Assembly (NCBI RefSeq): GCF_010548145.1
Contig: NZ_JAAGLN010000032.1
Location: forward strand, 1 to 45,972
Origin: Streptomyces sp. SID10853
GTDB taxonomy: Bacteria; Actinomycetota; Actinomycetes; Streptomycetales; Streptomycetaceae
DNA length: 45,972 bases
Reading direction: 5' to 3'
Shown: positions 34,314 to 42,450 of the stretch, piece after piece
How the letters are laid out: every line of letters begins with the position of its first letter
Numbering within the stretch: position 1 is the first letter of the stretch
Notes under the pieces: generated by a model
The model's database searches: none
What the model saw: the letters and a program-made list of their open reading frames with translations, nothing else
Told to the model about the DNA's origin: nothing
Program-made: the position numbers and the translations under genes

Positions 34314-34342
34314 AACATAGAGGGCGTTCTTTTTTTTGTCGA
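34314..34342 (-). promoter_or_regulatory. Promoter/operator of AfsA-like copy 2 and the receptor gene
   Basis: On the minus strand TCGACA (34342-34337), a 17-bp spacer and TATGTT (34319-34314) form a good promoter for the AfsA-like gene. Its spacer holds GAACGCCCTCTATGTT (34329-34314). This is identical at 13 of 16 positions to the minus-strand sequence of the palindrome at 37629-37654. A run of eight T (plus strand, 34330-34337) is also here. The TetR gene starts 15 bp away, so the site could control both. Confidence 0.65.
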
Positions 34343-34356
34343 GACCGGGGCGTGCC

Positions 34357-35025
34357 ATGGCAGTACCGAAGCAGGAACGCGCAGTTCAGACCCGGGAGCA
34401 GCTTCTGAGGGCTGCGGCCGAGGTTTTTGACGAGTACGGCTATGCCGGCGCGGGGATCAACAAGATTCTTGGCCGGGCGGGCGTGACGGCGGGCGCTCTT
34501 TACTTCCATTTCAAGAACAAACAGGATCTCGCCGTCGAAGTGATGCGCGCCCAGCGCACCACCATCGAGCCGCATGTGCCGTCCAGCGGACTGCAGCGCA
34601 TGGTGGACATCACGCTGATCTGGTCGCACTCCCTGCAGGCCGATCCACTGCTGCGGGCGGGGGTGCGCCTGACGAGCGAACAGGCCACGTTCGGCGTCCA
34701 GGATGCCTCGCCCTACGCCGTCTGGGCCGGCAGCTTCGAGGAGTGCCTCGAAGCCGCCCGCGAGGCCGGCGAGCTGCGGGAGCATGTGCGGCTCGGCGAG
34801 ACGGCCGAGTTCGTGGTCGGTGCGTGCACCGGCCTGCAGGAGTACGCGCAGGTCGTCTGCAAGCGTGCCGATCTGCCGCGGCGCACGGTCAACATGTGGA
34901 ATCTGCTGCTGCCCGGTATCGCCACGGAGCGGGCCTTCGGCGCGATCGAGAACAGCCAGGAGCGCGCGCAGTCCCTCTGGGGGAGCACCCTTGACGCACG
35001 GGGCCAGGAGGTCGGCCGTGCCTGA
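34357..35025 (+). CDS. TetR-family gamma-butyrolactone-type receptor/repressor
   Basis: The 222-residue regulator has an N-terminal helix-turn-helix domain (residues about 10-57) with the receptor-family signature AGVTAGALYFHFKNKQDLA. The ligand domain contains a conserved-looking WAGSFEECLEAARE region. ArpA/ScbR-type proteins repress their own gene and biosynthetic or regulatory genes until the AfsA-made signal binds. The divergent AfsA-like gene supports this role. ATG 34357 was chosen from the family N-terminus (QERAVQTREQLL); an alternative start at 34336 adds seven residues. The gene overlaps the HAD-like gene by eight bases. Confidence 0.9.
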   Translation: MAVPKQERAVQTREQLLRAAAEVFDEYGYAGAGINKILGRAGVTAGALYFHFKNKQDLAVEVMRAQRTTIEPHVPSSGLQRMVDITLIWSHSLQADPLLRAGVRLTSEQATFGVQDASPYAVWAGSFEECLEAAREAGELREHVRLGETAEFVVGACTGLQEYAQVVCKRADLPRRTVNMWNLLLPGIATERAFGAIENSQERAQSLWGSTLDARGQEVGRA

Positions 35026-35749
35026 TCCGCTCCGGCGGCTGCGGCTCGCCGCCGTCAACATCGACGGGATCCTGCTCACCGACACCTTCAGCCCGCTGAT
35101 ACACCGGTTCATCACCAGCCGGGGCGCCGAGTACTCCGCCGATGTCGAACGGCGGGTGTTCTCGCAGCGCCAGGCCGTCGCGGGCCAGGCACTGGCCGAC
35201 TCGGTCCCACAGGATCTGACGGGGGAGCAGGCCCTCGACGCGTACTTCGCCGAACGTGCCGCCTATCTCGCCGACCACCCCGTGGAGCTCATGGAAGGCG
35301 CGGTCGCCCTGCTGGAACGGCTGCGCGCCGCGGGTCTTCCGGCGGTCTGCTACGGGGGCCTCGGCTCGTCGCACTTCGACGAGCATCTCGGCCCGTACGC
35401 CGGCCTGTTCACCGACCCGCGGTACATCTGTACCAACGAGGTGCGCCCCGGTCTCAAGGAGATCACCGCGCACTTCGGCCTTGACCACGGCGAGGTGCTC
35501 TTCATCGACGACGTGGCGCGCGTGGCGGAGGCCGCCAGGGCGCTCGACGTGCCGTTCATCGGCCACCCCAGCACTTTCGAGCACAGCCATCAGGCCGAGC
35601 TGATGCGGGAGGCCGGGGTACGCCATCTCGTCGGCTCCTTGCACGAGATCGACGACGCGCTGCTGCGCGCGCTGGACGGAGAGGCGGTGTCCGGCACGGT
35701 CTGGGAGGGCCGCGGGGCGCGCAAGGAAGCGGCCCGCGCCGGAGCGTGA
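35018..35749 (+). CDS. HAD-fold protein lacking the nucleophilic Asp
   Basis: The 243-residue protein has a HAD core and helical cap. Motif I reads AAVNIDGILLTD: the first Asp of DxD is Asn (AAC codon at 35056-35058) and the second Asp is kept. Motif III Lys (RPGLKEI) and motif IV (VLFIDDVARVAEAA) are present. In HAD phosphatases the first Asp forms the phospho-enzyme, so ordinary phosphatase activity is unlikely. The GTG start overlaps the receptor stop with AGGAGG at 35007-35012, so the two proteins are made together. It may bind a phosphorylated signal precursor or modulate the receptor. MmfP-like phosphatases near receptors are the nearest functional analogy I know. Confidence 0.82.
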   Translation: MPDPLRRLRLAAVNIDGILLTDTFSPLIHRFITSRGAEYSADVERRVFSQRQAVAGQALADSVPQDLTGEQALDAYFAERAAYLADHPVELMEGAVALLERLRAAGLPAVCYGGLGSSHFDEHLGPYAGLFTDPRYICTNEVRPGLKEITAHFGLDHGEVLFIDDVARVAEAARALDVPFIGHPSTFEHSHQAELMREAGVRHLVGSLHEIDDALLRALDGEAVSGTVWEGRGARKEAARAGA

Positions 35750-35754
35750 GTCCG

Positions 35755-35841
35755 GGCGTCCTGGGTGGCCGCCAGGCCGGGCCGCCACCCAGGACGCCGT
35801 ACGCCCGGAGGTTCCGGGCTCCGTCCGACCGGACCGGAACC
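35755..35841. terminator. Two back-to-back hairpins between convergent genes
   Basis: A perfect 15-bp stem (35755-35769 with 35784-35798) is followed by an 8-bp stem GGTTCCGG/CCGGAACC (35810-35817 with 35834-35841). They lie in the 98-bp gap between the HAD-like gene and the convergent SDR gene, so they can end transcription from both sides. Confidence 0.8.
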
Positions 35842-35847
35842 GCCCGG

Positions 35848-36618
35848 TCAGACGGCCAGGACCCCGCCGTCGACGGGCACGGTCGCGCCGGTCACGAAGG
35901 ACGAGGCGTCACCGCACAGCCACATCGCGGCCTCCGCCACCTCGGCCGGATCGGCGAAGCGCTGCTGGATGGCGCGCGCGAAGAACTTCTTCTCGATGCC
36001 CGGCGCCCGGTCGATGACGGATTCCATCATCTCGGTCAGTGTGCTGCCCACAGCGAGCGCGTTGACGCGGATGCCGCGTGTCCCGTACTCGGATGCGGCC
36101 GCCTTGGTCAGTCCGATCACCGCGTGCTTGGCGGCGACATAGGGTGCGCCGACACCGGTGGCGATGAGCCCTGCCGTGCTCGCGGTATTGACGATGGACC
36201 CTCCGCCCGTGCGGAGCATGGCTCTGATCTGGTGGCGCATACAGTTCCACACCCCGCGTACGTTCACGTCGATCACAGCGTCGAAGTCGTCGTCCGGTGT
36301 CTCGTGCAGGTCCTGGCCGAGCGTGGCGTGCCCCGCGTTGTTGAAGGCGGCGTCCAGCCGGCCGAAGCGTTCCAGTGCGGTCTCCACTGCCCGCTCCACG
36401 TCCTCACCACGGCGCACATCACCGGGAACGGCTGCCGCCTGTCCTCCTGCTTTCTCGATCTCCCCCACCAGCGCGTCGAGTTGCTGCTGCCGCCGGGCCA
36501 TGAGGACCACAGGCGCGCCATGGGCGGCGAACAGCCGCGCCGCCGCCGCGCCTATGCCCGACGAAGCCCCCGTGATCATCACTACCCGGCCGTCCATATT
36601 GCGTGCGTTCTCCGTCAT
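35848..36618 (-). CDS. Short-chain dehydrogenase/reductase
   Basis: The 256-residue classical SDR has the cofactor motif TGASSGIG near residue 16, NNAG near 92, Ser of the active site in VNTASTAG and YVAAK further on, and the family end FVTGATVPVDGGVLAV. Arg residues after beta-2 (LMARRQQ) suggest NADP(H). It could reduce the C6 ketone of a butyrolactone-type signal or a pathway ketone; in signalling clusters a reductase (for example ScbB-like or JadW2-like) completes the autoregulator. It is divergent from the second TetR gene, with a 134-bp promoter region holding a GAACG inverted repeat. Confidence 0.92.
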   Translation of the reverse strand: MTENARNMDGRVVMITGASSGIGAAAARLFAAHGAPVVLMARRQQQLDALVGEIEKAGGQAAAVPGDVRRGEDVERAVETALERFGRLDAAFNNAGHATLGQDLHETPDDDFDAVIDVNVRGVWNCMRHQIRAMLRTGGGSIVNTASTAGLIATGVGAPYVAAKHAVIGLTKAAASEYGTRGIRVNALAVGSTLTEMMESVIDRAPGIEKKFFARAIQQRFADPAEVAEAAMWLCGDASSFVTGATVPVDGGVLAV

Positions 36619-36688
36619 GACCGGCAGTCAAGCAGCCGATCCGAAGGGCCGGGAGGCGTTGTCTCATCCCTCGATACCGACGGACCTG

Positions 36689-36727
36689 CCAAGAACGTTC
36701 CGGGTCCTTCGCATGAGGCGTTCTTGG
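36689..36727. promoter_or_regulatory. GAACG inverted repeat in the SDR/TetR promoter region
   Basis: CCAAGAACG (36689-36697) and CGTTCTTGG (36719-36727) form a perfect 9-bp inverted repeat with a 21-bp spacer. The left arm continues as GAACGTTC (36693-36700), the same core as the palindrome at 37638-37645. The minus strand of the right arm reads AAGAACGCC, as in the site at 34314-34342. Confidence 0.6.
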
Positions 36728-36740
36728 GAAACCCTTGACC

Positions 36741-36752
36741 TACGGTGGATTC
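36741..36752 (+). promoter_or_regulatory. Leaderless-type -10 element of the second TetR gene
   Basis: TACGGT (36741-36746) ends six bases before ATG 36753, which has no clear ribosome site. The right arm of the inverted repeat covers the -35 zone. Confidence 0.45.
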
Positions 36753-37385
36753 ATGGCACGCCAGGAAAGAGCAGAACAGACCCGGCAACGGCTCATCGAG
36801 GCCGCCGCCGCCGAGTTCGCCGCGCACGGATACGCCGGCACCTCCCTGCTCGGAATCGTCAGGTCGGCCGGTGTCACCATGGGCGCCCTGACCTTCCACT
36901 TCTCGTCGAAGCTCGCGCTGGCCGAAGCAGTCCAGGGCGCCGGGGCCGCCGCTACGCGCGAAGTGATGCACGGCACGGAGAGCGCCGCAGGACTGCAGGG
37001 TGTACTCGGCGGGGCCCTGGCCCTCGCCGCGGCGCTGAACACCACCCCGAGCATCAGGGCGGCCGCCCGGTTCACCCGCGAGGGGCGGGGCGCCGAGCCC
37101 AACTGGTATGCCTCCTGGGTCCCCCAGGTCCGCGAGGGCCTCGTGCGTGAGTGGCCCGAGAAGTACCGCGACTCCGCGCTCACGCCGTCCTCCGCAACCG
37201 CGTTTCTCACCTATCTGCTCGCGGGCTTCGAGGCCACCGCCACCGCCCGGGACGCCCTGCGGGACGCCACCGGCGGCGATTCCCAGGGCGAGCTGGTGCA
37301 GGCGCTCCAGGCGCTGACGGCCCTCGTCTCCGCCGCCGAGCCGCTCTGCCCGGGCGCGGGTTCCGCGCTTTCTGCCGAAGGCTGA
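36753..37385 (+). CDS. TetR-family receptor-like regulator (second)
   Basis: The 210-residue regulator has a TetR DNA-binding domain at residues about 6-53 with AGVTMGALTFHFSSKLALAEA, close to the gamma-butyrolactone-receptor group. The ligand domain ends in a Ser/Ala/Gly tail. Paired receptors are known in methylenomycin (MmfR/MmyR) and coelimycin (ScbR/ScbR2) clusters, where the second often does not bind the signal and acts as a late repressor. That role is inferred here. It is divergent from the SDR gene. A 7-bp hairpin, TTCCGTA/TACGGAA, lies 36 bp after the stop. Confidence 0.88.
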   Translation: MARQERAEQTRQRLIEAAAAEFAAHGYAGTSLLGIVRSAGVTMGALTFHFSSKLALAEAVQGAGAAATREVMHGTESAAGLQGVLGGALALAAALNTTPSIRAAARFTREGRGAEPNWYASWVPQVREGLVREWPEKYRDSALTPSSATAFLTYLLAGFEATATARDALRDATGGDSQGELVQALQALTALVSAAEPLCPGAGSALSAEG

Positions 37386-37393
37386 CCGTCAAC

Positions 37394-37438
37394 GCCCGCT
37401 CCACGGCGGGCTCCTGGCGCTTCCGTACCTCTACGGAA
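37394..37438 (+). terminator. Hairpins after the second TetR gene
   Basis: GCCCGC/GCGGGC (37394-37411) and TTCCGTA-CCTC-TACGGAA (37421-37438) follow the stop closely. The rest of the 316-bp gap, to 37628, contains GC-rich sequence with no gene that I can support. Confidence 0.5.
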
Positions 37439-37628
37439 CGCACCCCTCCGGGCACACGCCGTACGCGGACCGCTCATGCGGTCCCGGGTCCCCGCCGGCC
37501 GTGCGAAATATTCGACGCCCTCTCCGCGCATCCCGTCTCCCGCCTGTTCCCAGCTCAGGGGCCTGCCGGCGGTGCGGGGCGCCGGCGCCCCGCTCTCCCT
37601 CCCGCTGGTTCCCGGGAATCCGGGCTAG

Positions 37629-37654
37629 AAAAATAGAGAACGTTCGCTATATTT
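37629..37654 (+). promoter_or_regulatory. 26-bp palindromic operator overlapping the promoter of the transposase-like gene
   Basis: The centre is GAACGTTC (37638-37645), and 11 of 13 base pairs of the two arms match (AAAAATAGA... and ...GCTATATTT). TATATT at 37648-37653 is a good -10, so a bound repressor would block transcription. It is the most AT-rich spot in its neighbourhood. Half of it recurs upstream of AfsA-like copy 2. Confidence 0.75.
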
Positions 37655-37701
37655 CTGAGGTGGCTTTCAGCGCCCGCCCGACAGGAGAGGAGACCTGCCC
37701 C

Positions 37702-38844
37702 ATGGACCGGATGCCCAGCGACCTCGCACGGACCGCCGAAGCGGCTTCCGTGCCGGGTGCTCACCGGCTCTTCGCCCACCTCCCGCGGGCCGACCAGCGC
37801 CGATGGGCCGAGGTCTACCTGAAGGGCTTGCTGGTCACCCCGGGCAAGAAGTCGCTGCGGCGCATCGCCGCCTCCGTCACCCCGTCCCCGACGGCCTCCC
37901 AGTCGCTGCAGCAGTTCGTCAACGTCAGCCCCTGGTCCTGGCGTCCGGTCCGCGCCGAACTCGCCCACTGGGTCGCCGAACACACCCCGGTCCGTGCCTG
38001 GACCCTGGCCCCCTTGGTCATCCCCAAGCGGGGCAGCCTCGCCGCCGGAGTCCACCGGCGCTTCGTGCCCGCTCTCGGACGCACCGTCAACTGCCAGCTG
38101 GCGCTGGGGGCGTTCCTCAGCACCGCGCTCGGTGACATCTCCGTCGACTGGCAGCTGTATCTGCCGCGTGACCGGGCCGAGGACGCCCGGCTGCGCGAAC
38201 AGGCCCACATCCCCGGCCCCATGCCCTACACCTCGGCCGCGGATCTCTGTCTGGCCCTGGTCGACCGCCTCGCGCGGACCGTGCACAGGGCCCCGCCCGT
38301 CGTCGTCGACCCGGAGGGTCACCTTGATGCCGAAGTCCTTGTCGAAGGGCTCGAAGAACGCGGCCACGAGTGGATCGTCGCCGTGCCCGACACCCTGCGC
38401 CTCGCCCTCGCGCACTCCCCGGAGCCGGGCTTCGTGCCGCGCCTGGAGGCCGCACGCACTCTGCTCCGTCCGCACGCACCGCTGTGCACCGGCGCGCAGG
38501 CGACAGCCGCTCGCCCCCGTTTCAACGCACTGCCCGCGCTGGTTCCCCTGTCAGGCGGGCCCCGCGCATGCCTGCTGGTCGGCGAATGGTCGTCGCCCGT
38601 GCGGCCCGACCGGGCCTGGCTTACCAACCTGCCCCCCGCGCGGCACTCCCAGGCCGGTGCGCTCATCGCCTCCCGCACCGCGGCGCGGGTCGGCTCCGCC
38701 GAGGCCGAACTCGGACTGCACGACTTCGCCGGCCGCTCCTACGCCGGCTGGCACCGCCACGCGACGCTGGTCTCCGCCGCGTCCGCGCATCGCAGGCTGG
38801 GCCACGACGTGTGCCTGCGCGCACCGCACCGCACAGCGCGATAG
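37702..38844 (+). CDS. Domesticated IS701-family transposase-like protein
   Basis: The 380-residue protein matches the IS701 transposase fold along its length: RRWAEVYLKGLLVTPGKKSLRRIA, then LQQFVNVSPWSWRPVRAEL, then IPKRGSLAAGVHRRFVPALGRTVNCQLALGAFL, and AGWHRHATLVSAA at the end. In active members the segment before PK holds the first catalytic Asp (DDTGxPKKG); here it reads LAPLVIPKRG, so the DDE triad is broken. I see no terminal inverted repeats. It has its own ribosome site (GGAGAGGAG, 37684-37692), a palindromic operator and lies 102 bp before the SARP gene. This suggests a protein kept for regulation or DNA binding, not mobility. Confidence 0.82.
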   Translation: MDRMPSDLARTAEAASVPGAHRLFAHLPRADQRRWAEVYLKGLLVTPGKKSLRRIAASVTPSPTASQSLQQFVNVSPWSWRPVRAELAHWVAEHTPVRAWTLAPLVIPKRGSLAAGVHRRFVPALGRTVNCQLALGAFLSTALGDISVDWQLYLPRDRAEDARLREQAHIPGPMPYTSAADLCLALVDRLARTVHRAPPVVVDPEGHLDAEVLVEGLEERGHEWIVAVPDTLRLALAHSPEPGFVPRLEAARTLLRPHAPLCTGAQATAARPRFNALPALVPLSGGPRACLLVGEWSSPVRPDRAWLTNLPPARHSQAGALIASRTAARVGSAEAELGLHDFAGRSYAGWHRHATLVSAASAHRRLGHDVCLRAPHRTAR

Positions 38845-38946
38845 CCATGTCCCGCAGCGCCGCGGGACGTCCAGACCCACCTGTTCACCTGTTCGCCCAG
38901 CCGCTGTCATCGACACGGACAGCGCGTCCATCACGAGGGAGGGGCT

Positions 38947-39747
38947 GTGGAGTTCCGTCTCCTTGGTCCGATCGACGTTCACGAGCAGGGCCGCGACATC
39001 ACACCTACCGCGCCCAAACAACGCCAGGTACTCGCCCTGCTCCTGGCGAGAGCCAACCGCAGGGTCTCCGTTCCGACGCTGCTGAACGAGGTGTGGGGCT
39101 GTGAACCTCCCCGTACCGCGACCACCGCGCTGCAGACGTACATCGGCTCCATCCGCAAGATCCTGGCAGCCGCCACCGCGACCACCGCCCGCGACATCGC
39201 GGAAGAACGCCTCGTCACCGACGGCAACGGCTACGTACTGAAGCTCGCCGACACCGAATGGGACCGCCCTCACTTCGAGCGACTGGTCCTGGAGGCCCGC
39301 GGGCTGATGGAGGCGCGCGAGGCGCAGCGCGCCACCGGTGTGCTCGGCAGCGCTCTGGCGATGTGGCGGGGTACGCCATTCTGCAATGTGCAGCTCGGCA
39401 GCCAACTCGCCTCCCAAACACGGGTGTTGCAGGAAGCTCATCTGGCGGCCCGCGAAGTGCGGGTCGACGCGCTGCTGCTGAGCGGCCGGTTCCAGGAGGC
39501 GGTCGGCGAGGCCGTGGGCCTCGTCGAGGAGCATCCGTACCACGAGAACGTGCACACCCAGCTGATGCGCGCCCTGTATGCGTCGGGCCGCCGGGCGGCG
39601 GCGCTCGACGTCTACCACTCGCTGCGGCTGCGGATGAGCAATGACCTCGGCATCACGCCGTCGCCGACCACCAAGTCCCTGCACCACGTGATGCTCCAGG
39701 ACCGCCCCGACCAGCGCTACCTGTCCGCCGCCGGGGTCATGCGCTGA
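38947..39747 (+). CDS. SARP-family transcriptional activator
   Basis: The 266-residue activator has an OmpR-like winged-helix domain at residues about 1-95 (FRLLGPIDVHEQGRDITPTAPKQRQVLALLL) and a bacterial transcriptional activation domain at about 100-250 with repeats such as HPYHENVHTQLMRALYASGR. This is the size of small SARPs like ActII-ORF4. These bind direct heptamer repeats near -35 of biosynthetic genes and recruit RNA polymerase. GTG 38947 has GAGGGAGGGG just upstream. It is the likely cluster-situated activator, downstream of receptor control. Confidence 0.95.
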   Translation: MEFRLLGPIDVHEQGRDITPTAPKQRQVLALLLARANRRVSVPTLLNEVWGCEPPRTATTALQTYIGSIRKILAAATATTARDIAEERLVTDGNGYVLKLADTEWDRPHFERLVLEARGLMEAREAQRATGVLGSALAMWRGTPFCNVQLGSQLASQTRVLQEAHLAAREVRVDALLLSGRFQEAVGEAVGLVEEHPYHENVHTQLMRALYASGRRAAALDVYHSLRLRMSNDLGITPSPTTKSLHHVMLQDRPDQRYLSAAGVMR

Positions 39748-39782
39748 CCCCCCGCCCGCGCGGTCCCGGGCGTGCCGACGGC

Positions 39783-40727
39783 TCAGCGGCCGTCGCCGCT
39801 TGACTCCCACAGGGTGTCCATGGCCCTGGTGGGGCCGCCCAGTGAGCGGACATGCTCCACCGCGGCCGCCACGAACGCCCGCAGCCGGCCCGTCTCGTGG
39901 TCGGTAGGCCACACCAGCGCGTACTCGATGCGGGGGGCATCGGTGAACGGCCGGAACACCAGCCCCGGTCGCGCGTAGTAGCGCGCCCCCGCGGCCGCCA
40001 CCGGGGTCACCCCTTTGCCCGCGAGGACCAGCGACAGCGCGTCCTCCCAGTGCGTGATCGCCTGGCCGTGCGGAATGGGCCGCCCCGACGGCGTCTGCCG
40101 CGGGAAGTGATGGTCGAGCCAGTGGGCCGGTACGGGGCTGGTCACCGTCAGCAAAGTGGCCTCCGCGAGATCCTCCACGCTCAGCGACTCGCGCCGCGCG
40201 AACGGGTGCCCGGATGGCATCAGCAGTACGCGCGGCTGCGACAGCAGTACCGGTCCCGCCGTCAAGTCTGCCTCGGCGACCGGGAGTTCGGTGACCTGGA
40301 GGTCGATGTCACCGGCGCGCAGCGGCCCGTAGGGGTCGGAGATCTGCACCTGCCGGATCTGTACGTCCACGCCCGGGTGGCGCCGGCCGAACGCCTCCGC
40401 CGCACTGTGCAGCAGATGGCCGGTGAACGCCCCGGAGAAGCCGATCCGCAGCGTGCCGGTGATCCCCCGGCCGGCCGCTGTGGCCTTGGCGATCTCCTCC
40501 TCGATACGGCGCTGAGCGGGGCCTATGCCGTCCCTCAGCTGCTCACCGATGGCCGTCGTCGTCACATGCCGGCTGCTGCGCTCGAACAGCTTCGCACCGA
40601 TGCGGCGTTCGAGCCGGGCGATGGTCTGGCTGACGCGGCTCTGCGAGACACCCACGCGCTCGGCGGTCCGGCCGAAGTGCAGTTCCTCCGCCAGCGTCAG
40701 GAAAATCTCGATCTCCTGGCGTTCCAT
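39783..40727 (-). CDS. LysR-family transcriptional regulator
   Basis: The 314-residue protein has the LysR helix-turn-helix at residues 1-60 (FLTLAEELHFGRTAERVGVSQSRVSQTIARLERRIGAKLF) and a substrate-binding domain from about residue 90. The N-terminal start is typical for the family. ATG 40727 has GGGGAGGAC directly before it. It is divergent from the MFS exporter gene with a 151-bp gap, the usual arrangement for a LysR protein controlling its neighbour. The ligand is unknown and could be the cluster product. Confidence 0.94.
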   Translation of the reverse strand: MERQEIEIFLTLAEELHFGRTAERVGVSQSRVSQTIARLERRIGAKLFERSSRHVTTTAIGEQLRDGIGPAQRRIEEEIAKATAAGRGITGTLRIGFSGAFTGHLLHSAAEAFGRRHPGVDVQIRQVQISDPYGPLRAGDIDLQVTELPVAEADLTAGPVLLSQPRVLLMPSGHPFARRESLSVEDLAEATLLTVTSPVPAHWLDHHFPRQTPSGRPIPHGQAITHWEDALSLVLAGKGVTPVAAAGARYYARPGLVFRPFTDAPRIEYALVWPTDHETGRLRAFVAAAVEHVRSLGGPTRAMDTLWESSGDGR

Positions 40728-40775
40728 GTCCTCCCCGTCCTCGGCCTCTTGTCCCTCATCGCATCGCTCACCTCG

Positions 40776-40814
40776 AACGATGAGCCCGGCGAATCGATCG
40801 TTGCACAGATCGTT
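40776..40814. promoter_or_regulatory. Probable LysR operator region before the exporter gene
   Basis: AACGAT (40776-40781) with ATCGTT at 40797-40802 and again at 40809-40814 gives a partial inverted repeat plus a direct repeat. All lie in the AT-richer centre of the LysR/MFS intergenic region. Confidence 0.4.
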
Positions 40815-40878
40815 CTTGTTGCGCAGGGTCCGCGAATCGATGCTGGTCAGGCCCGATCACCAACGAAGGGATCCCCTG

Positions 40879-42381
40879 ATGACCGTCACCGAGTCTTCTC
40901 CCCCGACCGAGGCCGCACACGAGGTCCCGGTACCCCCACCGCCCGTCGCCGACGCGGGCGCGGGCGGGGCCGAGGGCACGCCGTCCGCCGCGTTCGGTAT
41001 GCGGGACTGGCTGGTGCTGATCACGCTGTGCTGCGCGACCTTCATGTGCGGCCTGGACTTCTCCATCGTCACCGTGGCTCTCCCCGACATCGGCAACAGC
41101 CTCGGCTTCTCCTCGCCCGGCACCCTGCAGTGGGTCGCCACCGCGAGCCTGCTGCCCTCCGCGAGCCTGCTGCCGCTGTTCGCCCGGGTCGCCGACCTGG
41201 TGGGCCGCAAGAAGCTGTTCACGCTGGGCGTGGCCCTGTTCACGCTGTTCTCGCTGGGTGCCGCCCTCGCCAACACCCCCGGAGTCCTGATCGCCACCCG
41301 CGTCGGCCAGGGTGCCGCCGCCGCGATGATCGCCCCGGCCGCCATCGCCCTCATGACCGGTTACTTCCCCCAGGGCCCGCAGCGCGCCCGCGCCCTCGGC
41401 CTCAACGGCGCCGTCATGTCGCTCGGCTTCGTGCTCGGCGCGCTCGGCGGCGGCGTCATCACCAGCGGCTTCAGCTGGCGCTGGACCATGGTCGTGCTGT
41501 GCATCATGGGCGCCATCGCCCTGGCCGGAGCCCTCGTGCTGCCGGTGATGCGCGAGTCCGTCGCGGCCAAGCGCATGGACATCCCCGGCGCTGTCCTCGC
41601 CACGCTCGGTCTGTTCGGCCTCGTCTACGGCATCTCCACCGGCGGCGACAAGGGCTGGGTCCGTGCGGACTCGCTCGGCTGCATCGTCGGCGGCCTGGTT
41701 CTGCTCGGCGGGTTCCTGCTGGTCGAGCGGCGCCACCCGGAGCCGCTGATCCCGCTGACCATCCTCAACCGCCCCACCATCAAGTGGGCCGGCCTGTTCG
41801 GTGTGGTCACCTTCGGCATGTGCGCCGGTACCACCGTCCTGCTGAGCCTCTACATGCAGGACGTCCTCAACTTCACGCCGCTGCAGGCAGGTCTGAGCTA
41901 CCTCGGTGAGGGTGCGGCGGCGATGCTCGGCGGCATGTACGTCGCCCGTCTCCTCGGTCGTTTCGGCGGTGCCAGGGTGCTGGCGGCCGGCCTGCTCATC
42001 CAGGGAATCGGCACCGCCGCGATGTTCGCCCTGCCGGAGCACGTCAATGTGCCGGCCCTCATCGTCACGTCCTCGGTCATGGGTCTCGGTCACGTCTTCA
42101 GCGTCGTCTCCTTCATCACGGTGATGACGACGGGCGTCAGCGAGGAGGACCAGGGCGTCGTCGGCGGCCTGTCGCAGCTGCCGCAGTACGTGGCGGCCAT
42201 CGGCGTCGCGGGCCTCAGCGCCATCGCCGCGGCCCGCACCGCTTCCCTCGCGGGCGGTTCGGCACCGGATGCCACCGCGACGCTGGGCGGACTGCACGCG
42301 GGCATGGTGACCGCGGGCATCATCGCCCTCGTGGGCTCCGCCCTGGCGGCGACCATGCTGCGCAAGCGGACCGCTGCCTAG
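40879..42381 (+). CDS. MFS drug-export transporter (DHA2/EmrB-QacA type)
   Basis: The 500-residue protein has a Pro/Ala-rich N-terminal tail of about 40 residues and then 14 predicted membrane helices. Motif D1-like CGLDFSIVTVALPDIG is in helix 1, motif A (ARVADLVGRKKLF) in loop 2-3, and motif C (GAVMSLGFVLGALGGGVI) in helix 5. Fourteen helices and these motifs mark proton-driven drug exporters. It probably exports the cluster product and gives self-resistance. ATG 40879 has GAAGGGA at 40865-40871; the open frame upstream overlaps the LysR gene and is not coding. A terminator hairpin follows at 42451. Confidence 0.94.
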   Translation: MTVTESSPPTEAAHEVPVPPPPVADAGAGGAEGTPSAAFGMRDWLVLITLCCATFMCGLDFSIVTVALPDIGNSLGFSSPGTLQWVATASLLPSASLLPLFARVADLVGRKKLFTLGVALFTLFSLGAALANTPGVLIATRVGQGAAAAMIAPAAIALMTGYFPQGPQRARALGLNGAVMSLGFVLGALGGGVITSGFSWRWTMVVLCIMGAIALAGALVLPVMRESVAAKRMDIPGAVLATLGLFGLVYGISTGGDKGWVRADSLGCIVGGLVLLGGFLLVERRHPEPLIPLTILNRPTIKWAGLFGVVTFGMCAGTTVLLSLYMQDVLNFTPLQAGLSYLGEGAAAMLGGMYVARLLGRFGGARVLAAGLLIQGIGTAAMFALPEHVNVPALIVTSSVMGLGHVFSVVSFITVMTTGVSEEDQGVVGGLSQLPQYVAAIGVAGLSAIAAARTASLAGGSAPDATATLGGLHAGMVTAGIIALVGSALAATMLRKRTAA

Positions 42382-42450
42382 AGAACACCCTCGCGCGCCC
42401 TGCGCGTACGACGCCCACGGGCACCGTCGCAGTGCGCCGGCGAGGGCACG

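Noticed and set aside
37629..38844. An active insertion sequence
   Set aside because: The first catalytic Asp is missing, no terminal inverted repeats or target duplications are seen, and the gene has its own ribosome site and operator.
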